Shown here one piece after another: positions 35,136 to 45,435 of a stretch of 64,000 nucleotides of DNA. The notes below the pieces were generated by a model that was not told the origin of the DNA, made no database searches, and saw only the letters and a program-made list of their open reading frames with translations. The stretch spans positions 252,531,501 through 252,595,500 of the forward strand of contig CM032228.1 of assembly GCA_019009955.1 (NCBI GenBank), given 5' to 3'. Origin of the DNA: Riptortus pedestris (lineage: Eukaryota; Arthropoda; Insecta; Hemiptera; Alydidae). The position numbers were made by a program, and so were the translations under genes. Numbering within the stretch: position 1 is the stretch's first letter; each line of letters begins with the position of its first letter.

Positions 35136-35300
35136 TTGGGTGTTAACGCTCTTTCAGTCGCAATTCTTGTTAATCGTTTATCTATACCAAACTCGATATT
35201 AAAAAGTTTTATTTAAAGATAAAGTTCGTTAACGGATGAAATTGGACCTAGGGAGGGAGGAATTTAGAAGGAAAAATTTCAAAAGTTCAATATATCTCCT
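35037..35300 (+). mobile_element. (TA)n and HINE right-module fragment
   Basis: A long (TA)n, then 'gttaacgctctttcagtcgc' and 'gttcgttaacggatgaaatt'. It is cut at about 35300 by the next HINE insertion. Confidence 0.65.
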
Positions 35301-35440
35301 TTTTAGCAGATTTCCCTTCAGGGAAATCACCTATTGAGGTCGTACTCTTGCCGCGAGTTTTGACAAATTTCTTCAAATGTCCATCGATCCTACCCAGGAG
35401 ATGACGAAAATGAGGTCCGTTCAAAATTTTATATATATAT

Positions 35441-36049
35441 TCTAGCTCAGGTACCCGGCTTTGCTCGGGAATTCATTTGAGGCTGAATGGTGATGGTATT
35501 TTTTTGGCAAGGCTTTACTTTGGACAATATTTTGACATTTACCCGTCCCAATATTTAGGGTTAATATCCACCGTTTCTGTGGATTTCTTAATAACAAAAT
35601 TATTTTTTTATGTAAGACTCCACTGTCCTCCATATTGTCATATTTCCCGTTTCCTGTGCATTATGCATAGTTTTGAATTATTAAGCACAAAATATTAACA
35701 TACATTTGAATTAATTGTTCTCGGTGAGATATCTGGTAGTTCATATTGAAATGAATTGTTGAGAAAATTTCTTTAAATAACAAAATAAACAACTTTTGTC
35801 ATGTGCATATTTGCAGAAAAACCAATAGAAAAGGAAATACTGCTATTTTTTATTTCAGACCTCCCTTACAACCCCCACTCCAGCCTGTCCGTAGAAATGT
35901 TGGTATGGCTTGTTATAATGAAGGCGTTAGTCCTAATACACTTACCGAGTTTTTATTTAGTTCGGTTGATTCTTTTGTGCCAAATAAAATTGTTGACTCC
36001 CGCTATAAATTTTAGCGTATAACTCATTTATACTTAGGTACACGACGAA
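35441..36049 (-). mobile_element. Helitron fragment, subfamily with 3' end
   Basis: It begins (in reverse) at CTAG with 'ctcaggtacccggctttgct', a variant of the Helitron hairpin. It jumps at about 35765 to the subrepeat region ('aacaacttttgtcatgtgca') and stops where the LINE starts. Similar 3' ends lie at 45174 and 42288. Confidence 0.7.
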
Positions 36050-37478
36050 AGTGAATATAATGTATAAAGGAGCTATTTTGCCCGCTTTGACCTACGGACT
36101 AAACATGTGGCATCATGGACTGAACAGACAATACAATTTGAAAAAAACACAGAGAGTACAAATACTGATGGCCCAAAAAATAATAAAAGGTTTTAAAACA
36201 GTATCTTATGGTGCAGCATGTGTATTAGGTAAATTAATACCAATAGATCTCACTGCAAAGCAGTACGTAACTCAATTCTATCTTTTTAAAACCTCAACAG
36301 CCAACTCGAACTATCTGCCTGAAGAAATAGAAAGAGATATCCATTATAAGGACTGGCTCCATCCGTCGTTATATCCAAGTATTTGTTTAAATCCATACAA
36401 CAATGCCGAAATAAGCATTTATACTGATGGCAGTAAGGATGATACCCAAGTTGGTTGTGCTTTTGTAGTTTTTAAAAGAGATGAACTAATAGAAATACAA
36501 AAATTCAGACTTGGAAAACTGTGTACCAATAATCAGGCAGAAAAAATTGCAATCTTAAATAGTTTACTGTACATAGACGACAAACAACCTTCAACACACA
36601 TCAACATTTACACTGATAGCCACAATTCTTTACAATCACTTCAAAATTACACAATTCATGACCCTTTGACAGAAAAAATCAGACAGTTACTTACAAGACT
36701 TAAACAAAATAATATACACATACACTTTTGCTGGATCAAAGGGCATTCGGGAATTTTGGGAAACGATCTCGCTGATTTATCTGCAAAATCAGCGTCAAAA
36801 GATACCAAAATTCCAGAATGCTACAACAAAATAACAAAATCACACTTAAAAAGACAATTACTTACTGACATAATTAACTCATGGTAACAGAAATGGTATA
36901 CGGCTATGAAAGGACAACATTTAAAGATATTTATTCCAGACATTAAAGAGTACTTAGGACAAAAATTAATATCAACTGACTTTTACTTGACACAATTATT
37001 AACTGGACACGGAACAACAAATTCTTATTTTAATCGTTTTGGCCTAACAGATCAACCAAACTGTTACAGCGACTTTACTACTGAACAGACATACAGACAC
37101 TTGCTCTATGACTGCAGACTACTGACAGACCAAAGAGAAAACTTTAAAACCCAACTAAATTGCCGACAAGAAAATTGGCCTGTTGAGGAAAAACTATTAT
37201 TTTACAAACATAATAAACCATTAAAACAGTTTGCTGAAGAAATGTATGACTTTCTGTATTATTTGAAATTGAAATACAGTTAATTAATTCAGTATTCAAA
37301 ATTTGTTTTTGTTTATCTTTTCTTTTTTTTTCTTTTTCTTTGTTGTCAATAATTTTATTGTACAAATATTTTATGTTATTATAGTTTAAAAAAAATGTAT
37401 CAAGCACACGTTATGTACTAATTATTGTACGGGACGTGTGGCTAATAAACTCCCTTCCTGTAGGCTTACTTCAGGAAG
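36050..37478 (+). mobile_element. 5'-truncated RNase H-bearing LINE
   Basis: It contains the end of ORF2 (36051-37283) and about 195 bp of 3' UTR ending 'cttcaggaaggaaataaat' against a (TA)n tract. Start truncation is typical of target-primed integration. The presence of RNase H points to the I/LOA/Jockey-like groups rather than R1. Confidence 0.75.
36051..37283 (+). pseudogene. LINE ORF2 C-terminus with RNase H, one in-frame stop
   Basis: The first part is the RT thumb region ('ALTYGLNMWHHGLNRQYN', 'QRVQILMAQKIIKGF'). RNase H follows with its acidic residues in YTDGSK, QAEKIAIL, YTDSHNS and GNDLAD, plus KGHSG. A TAA at about 36885 interrupts, and the same frame then continues to 37283. The tail has 'LLTGHGTTNSYFNRFG' and a degenerate cysteine/histidine region ('YRHLLYDC'). 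The single stop suggests a fairly young copy. It is 5'-truncated, so the endonuclease and RT palm are absent. Confidence 0.8.
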
Positions 37479-37480
37479 GA

Positions 37481-37543
<63 letters not shown>

Positions 37544-38034
37544 TCTGTTAACGCTATAGCGGTCGCAATTTTTGTTTAATCGTTACCAAACTTCATATTT
37601 AGGCGTTTTATGTAAAAAGGAAGATCAAGTTCGTTAATGGCTGAAATCGGTCCAGTGGAAGGGGCGGTTTAGAGGGGGGATTTTTGAAAATTCGAAATAT
37701 CTCCATTTTTTTGCGTCGGATCGAAAAATTGTATCGAATCAATATTATTGCAAATTAAATTTACTATAAATATTGTTATATACATTTATTCTCTATCTTG
37801 AATATTAACCGAGATATTTGCATATGTATGCAAGTGTGTGATCGACAGGAGTCGGCTATGTTCGGGACTCTCCACCGAGAGCTAGTGCGGGCGGTTTCGG
37901 TAAATATTCGTCCCTCGTGAATAGGTTTAGACATTCCTTACTACTACTGTTGTTATTAGGCGGATTTCTCTATTGTAATATTTCACGTGGGAAATCTGCT
38001 TAGTTTACGCCGCCCCTGCGTGACGGACATTTCA

Positions 38035-38480
38035 GGGTTCGGACCGAACAATTGTATAGAATCACTTGCAGAAGTTATGATTTATAGATGTTATGTTCAG
38101 TTTTTCTCTACATTACTTATTAACCGAAATATTTCCATATTTTAGTTTTCGGCCATTAATAAACCCCCACTCCTACTCATGTCATATTAACAATAAGCTG
38201 TTATATTATGAAGGACTTTATTTGAAGCATAATATATCATGAACCACTTCATTCCAAGGTTAAATACCAAATATTCTTTTCGGGAGACTTTTATTATACG
38301 AGATACATGCAAATACGATCTGATGACCCTCCCCCCCCCCTTCTTTTCTTCTTGGATTACTAAAATTACATTAATTGATAAATATTGTACTGATAACTTA
38401 TAAATTACGGTATTAAATATAGTAAATAGTTTTCAATAAAATTGTTACATTATATTCAGATATATTTTAGCATTTGTTTT
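38035..38480 (+). mobile_element. HINE fragment, diverged subfamily
   Basis: It resembles the right half of the copy at 17324-18000: 'cggaccgaacaattgtatag', 'cccactcctactcatgtcat' and 'cgagatacatgcaaatacg'. No terminal hairpin is seen. Confidence 0.6.
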
Positions 38481-38489
38481 TCTTTCCGG

Positions 38490-39180
38490 TCAAGAATGTT
38501 TCTAAATATTCAACTCTAAGACTTTGGCTAACTTTTGGATTACAATTCTGTAGTGGATGTTATTTTACATATATATATATATATCCCTCCATCTATGTGT
38601 CTAAAGAATGTTAGTCTATGTACTCTCTGGTCTTACTAATTATCAAGATAATTTCAACTTTCAATTTTTATCCGGAAAAGGTGTGAGCTAAATGCAGTGA
38701 GGAACTTATTTATTGTTATACACTCAACAAATTGTCCTATACTATATGATCTAATTAATGCGAATATGTAATCAATAATACTTTCAATAAATAATTTGCC
38801 AACTAAATGCAGACCTACCTTTCATGATGTAAGTCCTCTCTCCCAAAGAATGTTCAACAGGTTGTTCTCTAGCTACTTATAGTACTGTCACTATCTAATC
38901 TTGTAACAACAATATCACAATAATTTAATATCTTATTTGGATAATATTTGCTAAGTGTTTAGCAAACTTGATGTTTAGATAGACAATAATTGCTAAGGCA
39001 ATACCCCTTTTTTTTATCTTTTTTTTTATCATTACATATTATTGAAAACTTTAATATACTAATCGCCCTCGTTTCTAGCCAGATGCTAATCTACAAAGGA
39101 TATTATTTTATAAGTTCTTGATTAAATAAATTCCTATTGATTTCATTCTGAAGTTTGGAAAAGCGATTGAAGTAATGATT
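38490..39180. other. non-coding, nothing recognised
   Basis: AT-rich, with a short (TA)n near 38570. No gene or repeat family identified. Confidence 0.45.
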
Positions 39181-39183
39181 AGA

Positions 39184-39640
39184 TGTGGTGAGAGGTGTTT
39201 CATTGAAGGATCGGATGTGCTGAAAGGAGTTTCGTTGAAGGAACAGATGTGTTGGGAGGTGTTTCATTGAGGGATTAATATTGTGGAAAGCTGTTTCATT
39301 GAAAGATTAGTAGGGTGGAAAGATGATTCATTGCAGGTATAGTTGGGTGGAAAGGCGATTCATTGAAGGTTTAGTTGGGTGGAAAGGTGATTCATTGAAG
39401 GATCGCATGTGCTGAAAGGTGTTTCGTTGAAGGATCAGATGTGTTGGGAGGTGATTCATTGAAGGATTAGTAGGGTGGAAAGGTGATTCATTGAAGGTTT
39501 AGTAGGGTGGAAAGGTGATTCATTGAAGGTTTAGTTGGGTGGAAAGGTGATTCATTGAACGTTTAGTTGGGTGGAAAGGTGATTCATTGAACGTTTAGTT
39601 GGGTGGAAAGGTGATTCATTGAACGTTTAGTTGGGTGGAA
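39184..39640. repeat. 32-bp tandem repeat, about 14 copies
   Basis: The unit is 'ggtgattcattgaaggttta' followed by 'gttgggtggaaa'. Early copies are diverged ('tgtttcattgaaggatc...gtgctgaaa') and the last three are nearly identical. No open frame of interest. Confidence 0.9.
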
Positions 39641-39644
39641 TAGA

Positions 39645-40377
39645 AAATAAAAAAAGCGAGTTTTTCATTGCAGCCTCTCTTATAATCCCCACTCCCCTTT
39701 GAACCTAAAATGTTTAGTATAACTTACAATCATGGAAGAATTAATGCTAATTTACATACCGAGTGTTGTAAAGTTCGGTTCTACCGTTAGTGCCCAATAA
39801 AATAATTGCTCTCGCTTTAGTTTTTAGCGTATAACTCATTTATTCTTTGTTATAAAACAAATGTGTATATAACAAAAGTTACGTTACTCTAAATAACTAA
39901 ATAAACAACTTTTGGTATGTTCATATTTGCCGAAAAACCTACAGGAAACGAAATATCGCTATTTTTAATTTCTGGCATCCCTTATAACCCCCACTCCTGC
40001 CCGTCCCTAGAAATGTTGGTATGGTGTGTTATAATTAAAGCGTTATTGAAAATACATATACCGAGTTTTATTTATTTCGGTTGGATCATTTGTCCCAAAT
40101 AAAATTGTTCACTTCTGCTATAGGTTTTAGCGCATATCTCGTTTAGAATTCGGTATACGAAAAAAGTAGATATACCAACGTTACTCTAAATAACAAAATA
40201 AACAACTTTTGTTATGGTCATATTTGCCGAAAAACCAATAGGAAACAAAATATCGCTATTTTTAATTACAAGCTTCCCTTATAACCCCCACTCATGTTTG
40301 TCTCAGAGGATATTAATATAGCCTAAAGTCTAAGTTGGGTTAGTAGTAATATACATCAATGTACAGACAGAGGTTAA

Positions 40378-40384
<7 letters not shown>
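39645..40384 (-). mobile_element. Helitron fragment with 5' end
   Basis: In reverse it runs from the 5' end ('acagacagaggttaaaattt' at about 40365) through three subrepeats with 'aacaacttttgttatggtca'. It is cut by the 32-bp array at about 39645. A HINE module follows directly in the shared (TA)n. Confidence 0.75.
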
Positions 40385-40422
<38 letters not shown>

Positions 40423-40516
40423 GTCATCTCCCGGGTAGGATCGATGGACATTTGAAGAAATTTGTCGTGAATAGCATTTCAATCGCTGATTTTCCTTAAA
40501 GAAAATATGCTAAAAG
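40385..40516 (-). mobile_element. HINE left-module fragment
   Basis: (TA)n, then 'gtcatctcccgggtaggatc', 'gatggacatttgaagaaatt' and a decayed palindrome ending 'gaaaatatgctaaaag'. No right module is beside it. The Helitron fragment sits on the other side of the (TA)n. Confidence 0.65.
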
Positions 40517-40589
40517 AGTGAATTTCTAGGTTAATATTTATTCCTTTAAAGGAAATCTGCTAAAATAGAGCTCTTTAAGATTAACCATG

Positions 40590-40805
40590 TGGACTCTTAT
40601 TAGCGATCTGAGTTAAGGCGTTGCTCATAATATCACTTGGTAAAGCTATAGCCTTGAGTTCGATTCTCACTCGGCCATAGGAATTCATTTAGTTATGAAC
40701 TCATTAAATAAAATCCTTAGCCCCACTAAGGCTAGAGACGTTTGGAATCCTGTAGATAACCCGTCTCAATTAGCCTTATTAGCACAAAGTGAAATTTAAT
40801 GATTG
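40590..40805 (+). repeat. SINE copy with tRNA-like head
   Basis: The head is partly decayed, with the B box 'gagttcgattctcact'. The body has 'aattcatttagttatgaac', 'actaaggctagaga' and 'gataacccgtctcaattagc'. It ends in a short A-rich tail. Internal pol III promoter logic is inferred from the box motifs. Confidence 0.7.
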
Positions 40806-40809
40806 AGAA

Positions 40810-41625
40810 TTTGTTATTTTTTTTAATTTAACCATATAGAAAAATAAAATGATAATTTATGATCCAACTCTCTTGAAAATGCTGGATGGTAGAGGAACCA
40901 AGGATTGATAACGATCAATAAGAAGGCCAAGGCAGGCCAACTGATAGAACGGAAGTGCTTATCAATGAGAAGGACACTCAAAATTCTTTCTTAATGGAAT
41001 TGTCAAAAAACTAACTGTCATTCACATCCAAAAGTAAATACAAATATTATTGCAATAAAACAAATGTATAAATTGACGTAATATTTATTCATTTAGAGCT
41101 TAGTCATGCAAGCTCTTAATCAATCAATATATAATCGAAAAACCTCTTTAAATGTCCACTTTGATAGATTATCATACTTTCATTAAACTTATTAAATCCA
41201 TGATACTTTTTTACGTCAGGGTGAGAAGTACATATTTTGCATTATCATATTACAAGATATTTTCAAGTAGAGTACATTCTGAGTTCATATAGACTTATTA
41301 TTTTCTTTCTGCAACAACAGGAATATTTTTCACCGAATCTTGAAGTGCTTTTCTCACACCACTTGTGTATGATTTATGCAACCACAAGCAGTTGATGTCA
41401 TTGGCATTACTGATTATATAATATATGTTAACTGCTCTCGTTCGTGTCACCCATTCAATAACTCCATTAGAATAAAGATATAAAACTTCAAACATAATCA
41501 AATGATACTCTATACTCGAAAATATTTACTAAAGACGGAAAACAAGAAAACACGAAAACTGTGCTTAATACGTGAGTTAATAAACAATGAATAGAACAAC
41601 AATTGTATACCATCAATAGAGATAT
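40810..41625. other. non-coding, nothing recognised
   Basis: AT-rich. No gene motif or shared repeat was seen. Confidence 0.45.
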
Positions 41626-41630
41626 TTTCA

Positions 41631-41686
<56 letters not shown>

Positions 41687-41690
<4 letters not shown>

Positions 41691-41760
41691 GCAAAAAACA
41701 ACATTTGTTATATGCACGTTTGCCTAAAAACAAATAGTAAATAAAATATCGCAAAAACTT
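41687..41760 (-). mobile_element. Helitron subrepeat scrap beside (TA)n
   Basis: 'acatttgttatatgcacgtt' and 'aaataaaatatcgc' match one Helitron subrepeat. A (TA)n of about 50 bp lies directly to the left. Confidence 0.5.
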
Positions 41761-42287
41761 GGTACGCAAAAAGAAAAGGAAAAATGAGAGAAAGAAAAGA
41801 AGACGTTTTAGTTCTGTGATTATCTGGTAGAATGCGCACTACACGTTCTTAAAAACAAACAGTTGTAGACCAATAACTAAAATAAATAAAAACCCTCAAC
41901 AATAATAATGCAAATAAATAAATATAAATAAAGAAAAGAAAATAATTGCAACATTCAAATCAAATAAAATAAATTTGGACAATAAATAACAATGTCTGAA
42001 AATGAAAACCTCTCGCAGCTGAAAACATGTTTATTTAAATGACATACATAAACTCTAAGGACATACATAAGATAAACATATTAACATTTCATTACATTAC
42101 CAATAACCTCGCCCTTCGCCCTTCGACCGGAGACCTGCTCCATCTGCCTGGCCGATCTGCGGCGCTAAACCATCCGGGGCGTCACTCGAACGCGTATTCA
42201 AAAATTCAATCAAATCGGACCATCCGTCTAGGAGGAGTTCAGTGACATACACACGTACGCTAGAATTATATATATAAAGATATATAT

Positions 42288-42480
42288 CAGCTAAGGTAGC
42301 CGGCTACGCTCTGGAAATCATTTCGGGGCTGAATGATGATGGTATTTGTTTTGGCAAGCCTTTAGTATACCCGTCGTTGCTGTGGATTTGTTAATATTAA
42401 AATTATTTGTTATGTAAGGCTTCACTGTCCACAATATTTTCCGTTTCATGTGCATTTAGTCTTTTTATATATATAATTCA
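42288..42480 (-). mobile_element. Helitron 3'-end fragment
   Basis: In reverse it ends 'agctaaggtagccggctacg' (hairpin variant) and continues through 'ctgaatgatgatggtatttg', as at 35441 and 45174. To its left (42100-42285) is a less AT-rich stretch from an unidentified repeat ending 'gaattatatatataaagat'. Confidence 0.65.
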
Positions 42481-42602
42481 TAATCATAGAAAATATTCTG
42501 TCCGCCAAACTATGTTTGAGTAAATCTTCCTTTCCCTTGATACGCTACAAAGACCAACAGTGACTGATAGACGAAGAGAAAATGAAATATCGTGAATTTT
42601 TA

Positions 42603-42835
42603 TTTCAGGCGTCTCAGCTTAGCCATGCGAGTTAAAGCGTTGACCTTTATCTCACATGGTAAACCTAGAGTGGCGAGTTCGATTCTCGCCTAAGCAAAGG
42701 AAATTATTTAGTGACGAAATTCATTAAATAGCATCCTAAAATCCCATCCTTGCTATAAAAGGGTGGTAACCGGTAGATAACCCGTCACAATTAGGCTGAG
42801 TTTCAAAAAGTAGACGTTAATAAATAATAATAATT
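42603..42835 (+). repeat. tRNA-derived SINE, best copy
   Basis: The tRNA-like head has an A-box-like 'ttagccatgcgagttaaagc' and a B box 'ggcgagttcgattctcgcc'. The body has 'gcaaaggaaattatttagtg' and 'gataacccgtcacaattagg'. The tail is 'gacgttaataaataataat'. At least six further copies or fragments occur in the window on both strands, always with the same block order. No protein is encoded; mobilisation would need a LINE partner. Confidence 0.82.
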
Positions 42836-42939
42836 ATAACTCCCACTCCCCTTCGAACCTAAAAAATTGTATACAATTTTTACAATTTATTTATTAATGG
42901 ACACCACATCGAAGGTGATTTGCCCTTTCAAAAGTAATA

Positions 42940-43219
42940 ACAGGTAACAATAACAAAAAACATACCTTAACAGCAAGTAACAATAATAAATACCTTAACA
43001 ACAAATAATAACAAAAAATACCTTAACAGCAAGTAACAATAATAAATACCTTAGAAACAAGTAATAATAACAAATTCCTTAGCAAAAAGTAATAATAACA
43101 AATACATTAACAACAAGGGACAATAATAAATACCTAAACAACAAGTAATAATAACATATACCTTAGCAACAAGTAATAGTAGCACATAACTTAGCAATAA
43201 TACTAATAATAACAAGTAC

Positions 43220-43252
<33 letters not shown>
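42940..43252. repeat. 28-bp imperfect tandem repeat ending in A34
   Basis: About 9 imperfect copies of a unit like 'accttaacagcaagtaacaa' plus 'taataaat'. A homopolymer of about 34 A (43219-43252) follows. This abuts the 3' side of the antisense LINE fragment at 43283. Confidence 0.8.
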
Positions 43253-43255
<3 letters not shown>

Positions 43256-43282
43256 AATATACAGTTGGTGGATGATTAATGC

Positions 43283-43676
43283 ATGTTAAATGTTATCATA
43301 TATTTCAATTTTGTGTAAGTATGAGAATATATTGTTAATGTGTGGGCTGCCTTCCGTCAATAGTTCTTGTAAGTCGTAGGGAAAGTCCTGGTGTTGTCGT
43401 TTTCGGCATTCTGTCAGTATATGTCTTATCGTCAAGGGAATGTTACAAGTTGAGCAAGTAGGTCTGTCAGTCTTTGTCATTAAGTATGAGTGTGTTAATT
43501 TAGTGTGGCCGATTCTAAGTCTCGAGAGAACTACTTCTTCTCTCCTAGAGTTTCTGAAACTTGATGGCCACATGCAAATAGTGTTCTTTATAGCTCGAAG
43601 TTTGTTTTCAGTACTTGTGTTAGTCCAGTCGGTTTGCCATGTATCTAAGATGAGGTGTTTTGTTTGTTATTTAATT
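43283..43676 (-). pseudogene. Jockey/I-like LINE ORF2 C-terminal fragment
   Basis: The frame gives 'WQTDWTNTSTENKLRAIK', 'WPSSFRNSRREEVVLSRLRI', 'GHTKLTHSYLM' and a cysteine motif C-x2-C-x6-IRHILTEC. This is the closing region of ORF2 in Jockey/I-like LINEs. About 130 codons are open, without a start. The rest of the element is absent, and a Helitron scrap adjoins its 5' side. Confidence 0.78.
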
Positions 43677-43684
43677 TAATAGCT

Positions 43685-43803
43685 AAAAAATTTAATATAG
43701 CTTATAATCGTGGACGAATTAATGCTAATTCATATGCCATGTTTTGTTAAGTTCCGTTCAATCGTTAGAGCCCAAAAAAACTGTCGGCTCCCGCTTTACT
43801 TAT
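43685..43803 (-). mobile_element. Helitron fragment
   Basis: 'tagcttataatcgtggacga' and 'agttccgttcaatcgttaga' match the Helitron region at about 14360-14460. It is cut by the following HINE. Confidence 0.6.
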
Positions 43804-43805
43804 AG

Positions 43806-44171
43806 CAGATTTTCCTTCAGGGAAATCAGCTATTGAGGTCATACTCATGACGCGATTTTCGAAAAATTTCTTCAAATGTCCATCGATCCTACCCAGGAGA
43901 TGACAAAAATGAGGTCCGTTCAAAATTATATATATATCTTTAATCTTGGTAAGTAATAATAAGAAAAAAAAAAACACCCTTTTACAATAATGTGTAATAA
44001 CAATGTGCAATATTATAAAGTAGTACATGTAAGTTTACAGTCCCGAAGAAGAGAAAATAAAGATTCTCGAAATATCGGCATAAACTAAGATTTATTTCAC
44101 CCACATTGACCAAAACTCCGAAAAGAATAACACACCATATATAAATATAACCTGGTCGAAAACATCAGCAG

Positions 44172-44223
<52 letters not shown>

Positions 44224-44835
44224 GTAACCTCTGTCTGTACATTTTCGTTTGATCGTTACGAAACCTCGATATTTAACCGTTCTACATAAAAAGACAGATC
44301 AAGTTCGTTAATAGCTAAAATCGGACCAGCGGGAGGGGGGGGGGGGGTTAGACGAGGGGATTTTTGAAAATTCAAAATATCTCCGTTATTATACATCGGA
44401 TGGAAACATTGTATAGACCAATCTTATTGCAAATTACATTTAATATAAATATTGTTATGTAAATTTATTCTATATCTTGAATTTTAACCGAGATATTTGC
44501 ATTTTTATGAAGTCTTTGGGACACGTGGTCGAGTATCGTTCGTATTAGTTCAGCCGTTTTCGTAACTGGTGGAAGCCTCTTCTAACCTTAAGTGTCGTTT
44601 CTAACCTTACCTTGGTTACTTTGTGAGATTTATGCAAATACATTCTGTTCGTCAGCCCCCCCCCTTCTTTAGTTCTTGAACTATTAAAATTTGAGTTATG
44701 AAAATATAAATTATTCTTACAATTCAGAAGCCGTTCCAGTTGGGATTTTATTAAAATTAACAGAAAGATTTCTCATTACCGTTTGTAGTTACTCATGGTG
44801 GTGTTGTGTTACCAGTATACATATTTCTCTTTTGC
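43806..44835 (+). mobile_element. HINE element interrupted by Penelope-tail and Helitron scraps
   Basis: The left module spans 43806-43925 ('agcagattttccttcaggga') and the right module about 44245-44820 (G-run of 13 near 44335, 'agatatttgcatttttatga'). At the (TA)n position between them lie a 125-bp Penelope-type 3' repeat (about 44035-44155), another (TA)n and the Helitron start word 'attgtaacctctgtctgtac'. The 3' end hairpin is lost. Confidence 0.6.
44035..44158 (+). repeat. Penelope-type 3'-end repeat, copy 1
   Basis: 'cccgaagaagagaaaataaa' followed by 'gattctcgaaatatcggcat'. A GAGAA/TTCTC stem lies between a GAAGAA box and a CGAAAT box, and the repeat continues to 'gaataacacaccatata'. 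A near-identical copy is at 61690-61810. The layout resembles the hairpin at Penelope-like element 3' ends. Confidence 0.55.
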
Positions 44836-44839
44836 TAAA

Positions 44840-45170
44840 CTTCACATGGGATTTTTTAACATAACAAAAGCTGTTTATTTTGTTATTTAGAGTAACGTTA
44901 GTTATATTCACCTTTGTTTTATAACAAAGTATAAACGAGATATACACTAAAAAGTCCGTCACATTGTTGACTCCAACTATAATGTTCAGCGTAATATACA
45001 TACCAGGTTTTATAAACTTCTGTTTAGGCGTGAAAAGGTGGCAAACAAACAAACATACACGAAAGAAACCAAATTCAAATATGGTGTCTATGGCATGTGA
45101 AACGAAAAGTTATCTTTAAAATTCGCGAAAAAAATCAATGTACAGACAGAGGTTACAATTTTATATGTAT
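44840..45170 (-). mobile_element. Helitron fragments
   Basis: Pieces of the subrepeat region and then the 5' end in reverse ('tgtacagacagaggttacaa' at about 45137-45156). Orientation is mixed in the first 100 bp, so at least two fragments are joined. Confidence 0.55.
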
Positions 45171-45173
45171 ACT

Positions 45174-45339
45174 AGCTCAAATACCCGACTTTGCCAGGGA
45201 ATTCATTTGAGGCTGAATGGTGATGGTATTCTTTTGGCAAGGCTTTACTTTGCACAATATTGTGACATTTACCCGTCCCAGTGTTTAGGATCATTGCTGT
45301 GGATTTGTTAATAATGAAATTAATTTTTTATGTAAGACT

Positions 45340-45432
<93 letters not shown>
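45174..45432 (-). mobile_element. Helitron 3'-end fragment with (AC)n(AT)n
   Basis: CTAG followed by 'ctcaaatacccgactttgcc', the same subfamily as 35441, to about 45340. It is followed by about 46 bp of AC repeat and 45 bp of AT repeat. The next Helitron starts in the AT part. Confidence 0.65.

Positions 45433-45435
<3 letters not shown>

Larger units (their letters stand above)
35305..38030 (+). mobile_element. HINE element carrying nested Helitron and LINE
   Basis: The left module (35305-35430, 'agcagatttcccttcaggga') and the right module (37540-38030, ending 'cccctgcgtgacggac') belong to one element. Between them, at the (TA)n position, lie a Helitron fragment (35441-36049) and a 5'-truncated LINE (36050-37478). 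The nesting is inferred from the order of parts and from intact copies elsewhere. Confidence 0.7.

Noticed and set aside
39184..39640. CRISPR-like regular repetition
   Set aside because: Units are directly tandem with no unique spacers, in a eukaryotic context without cas genes.
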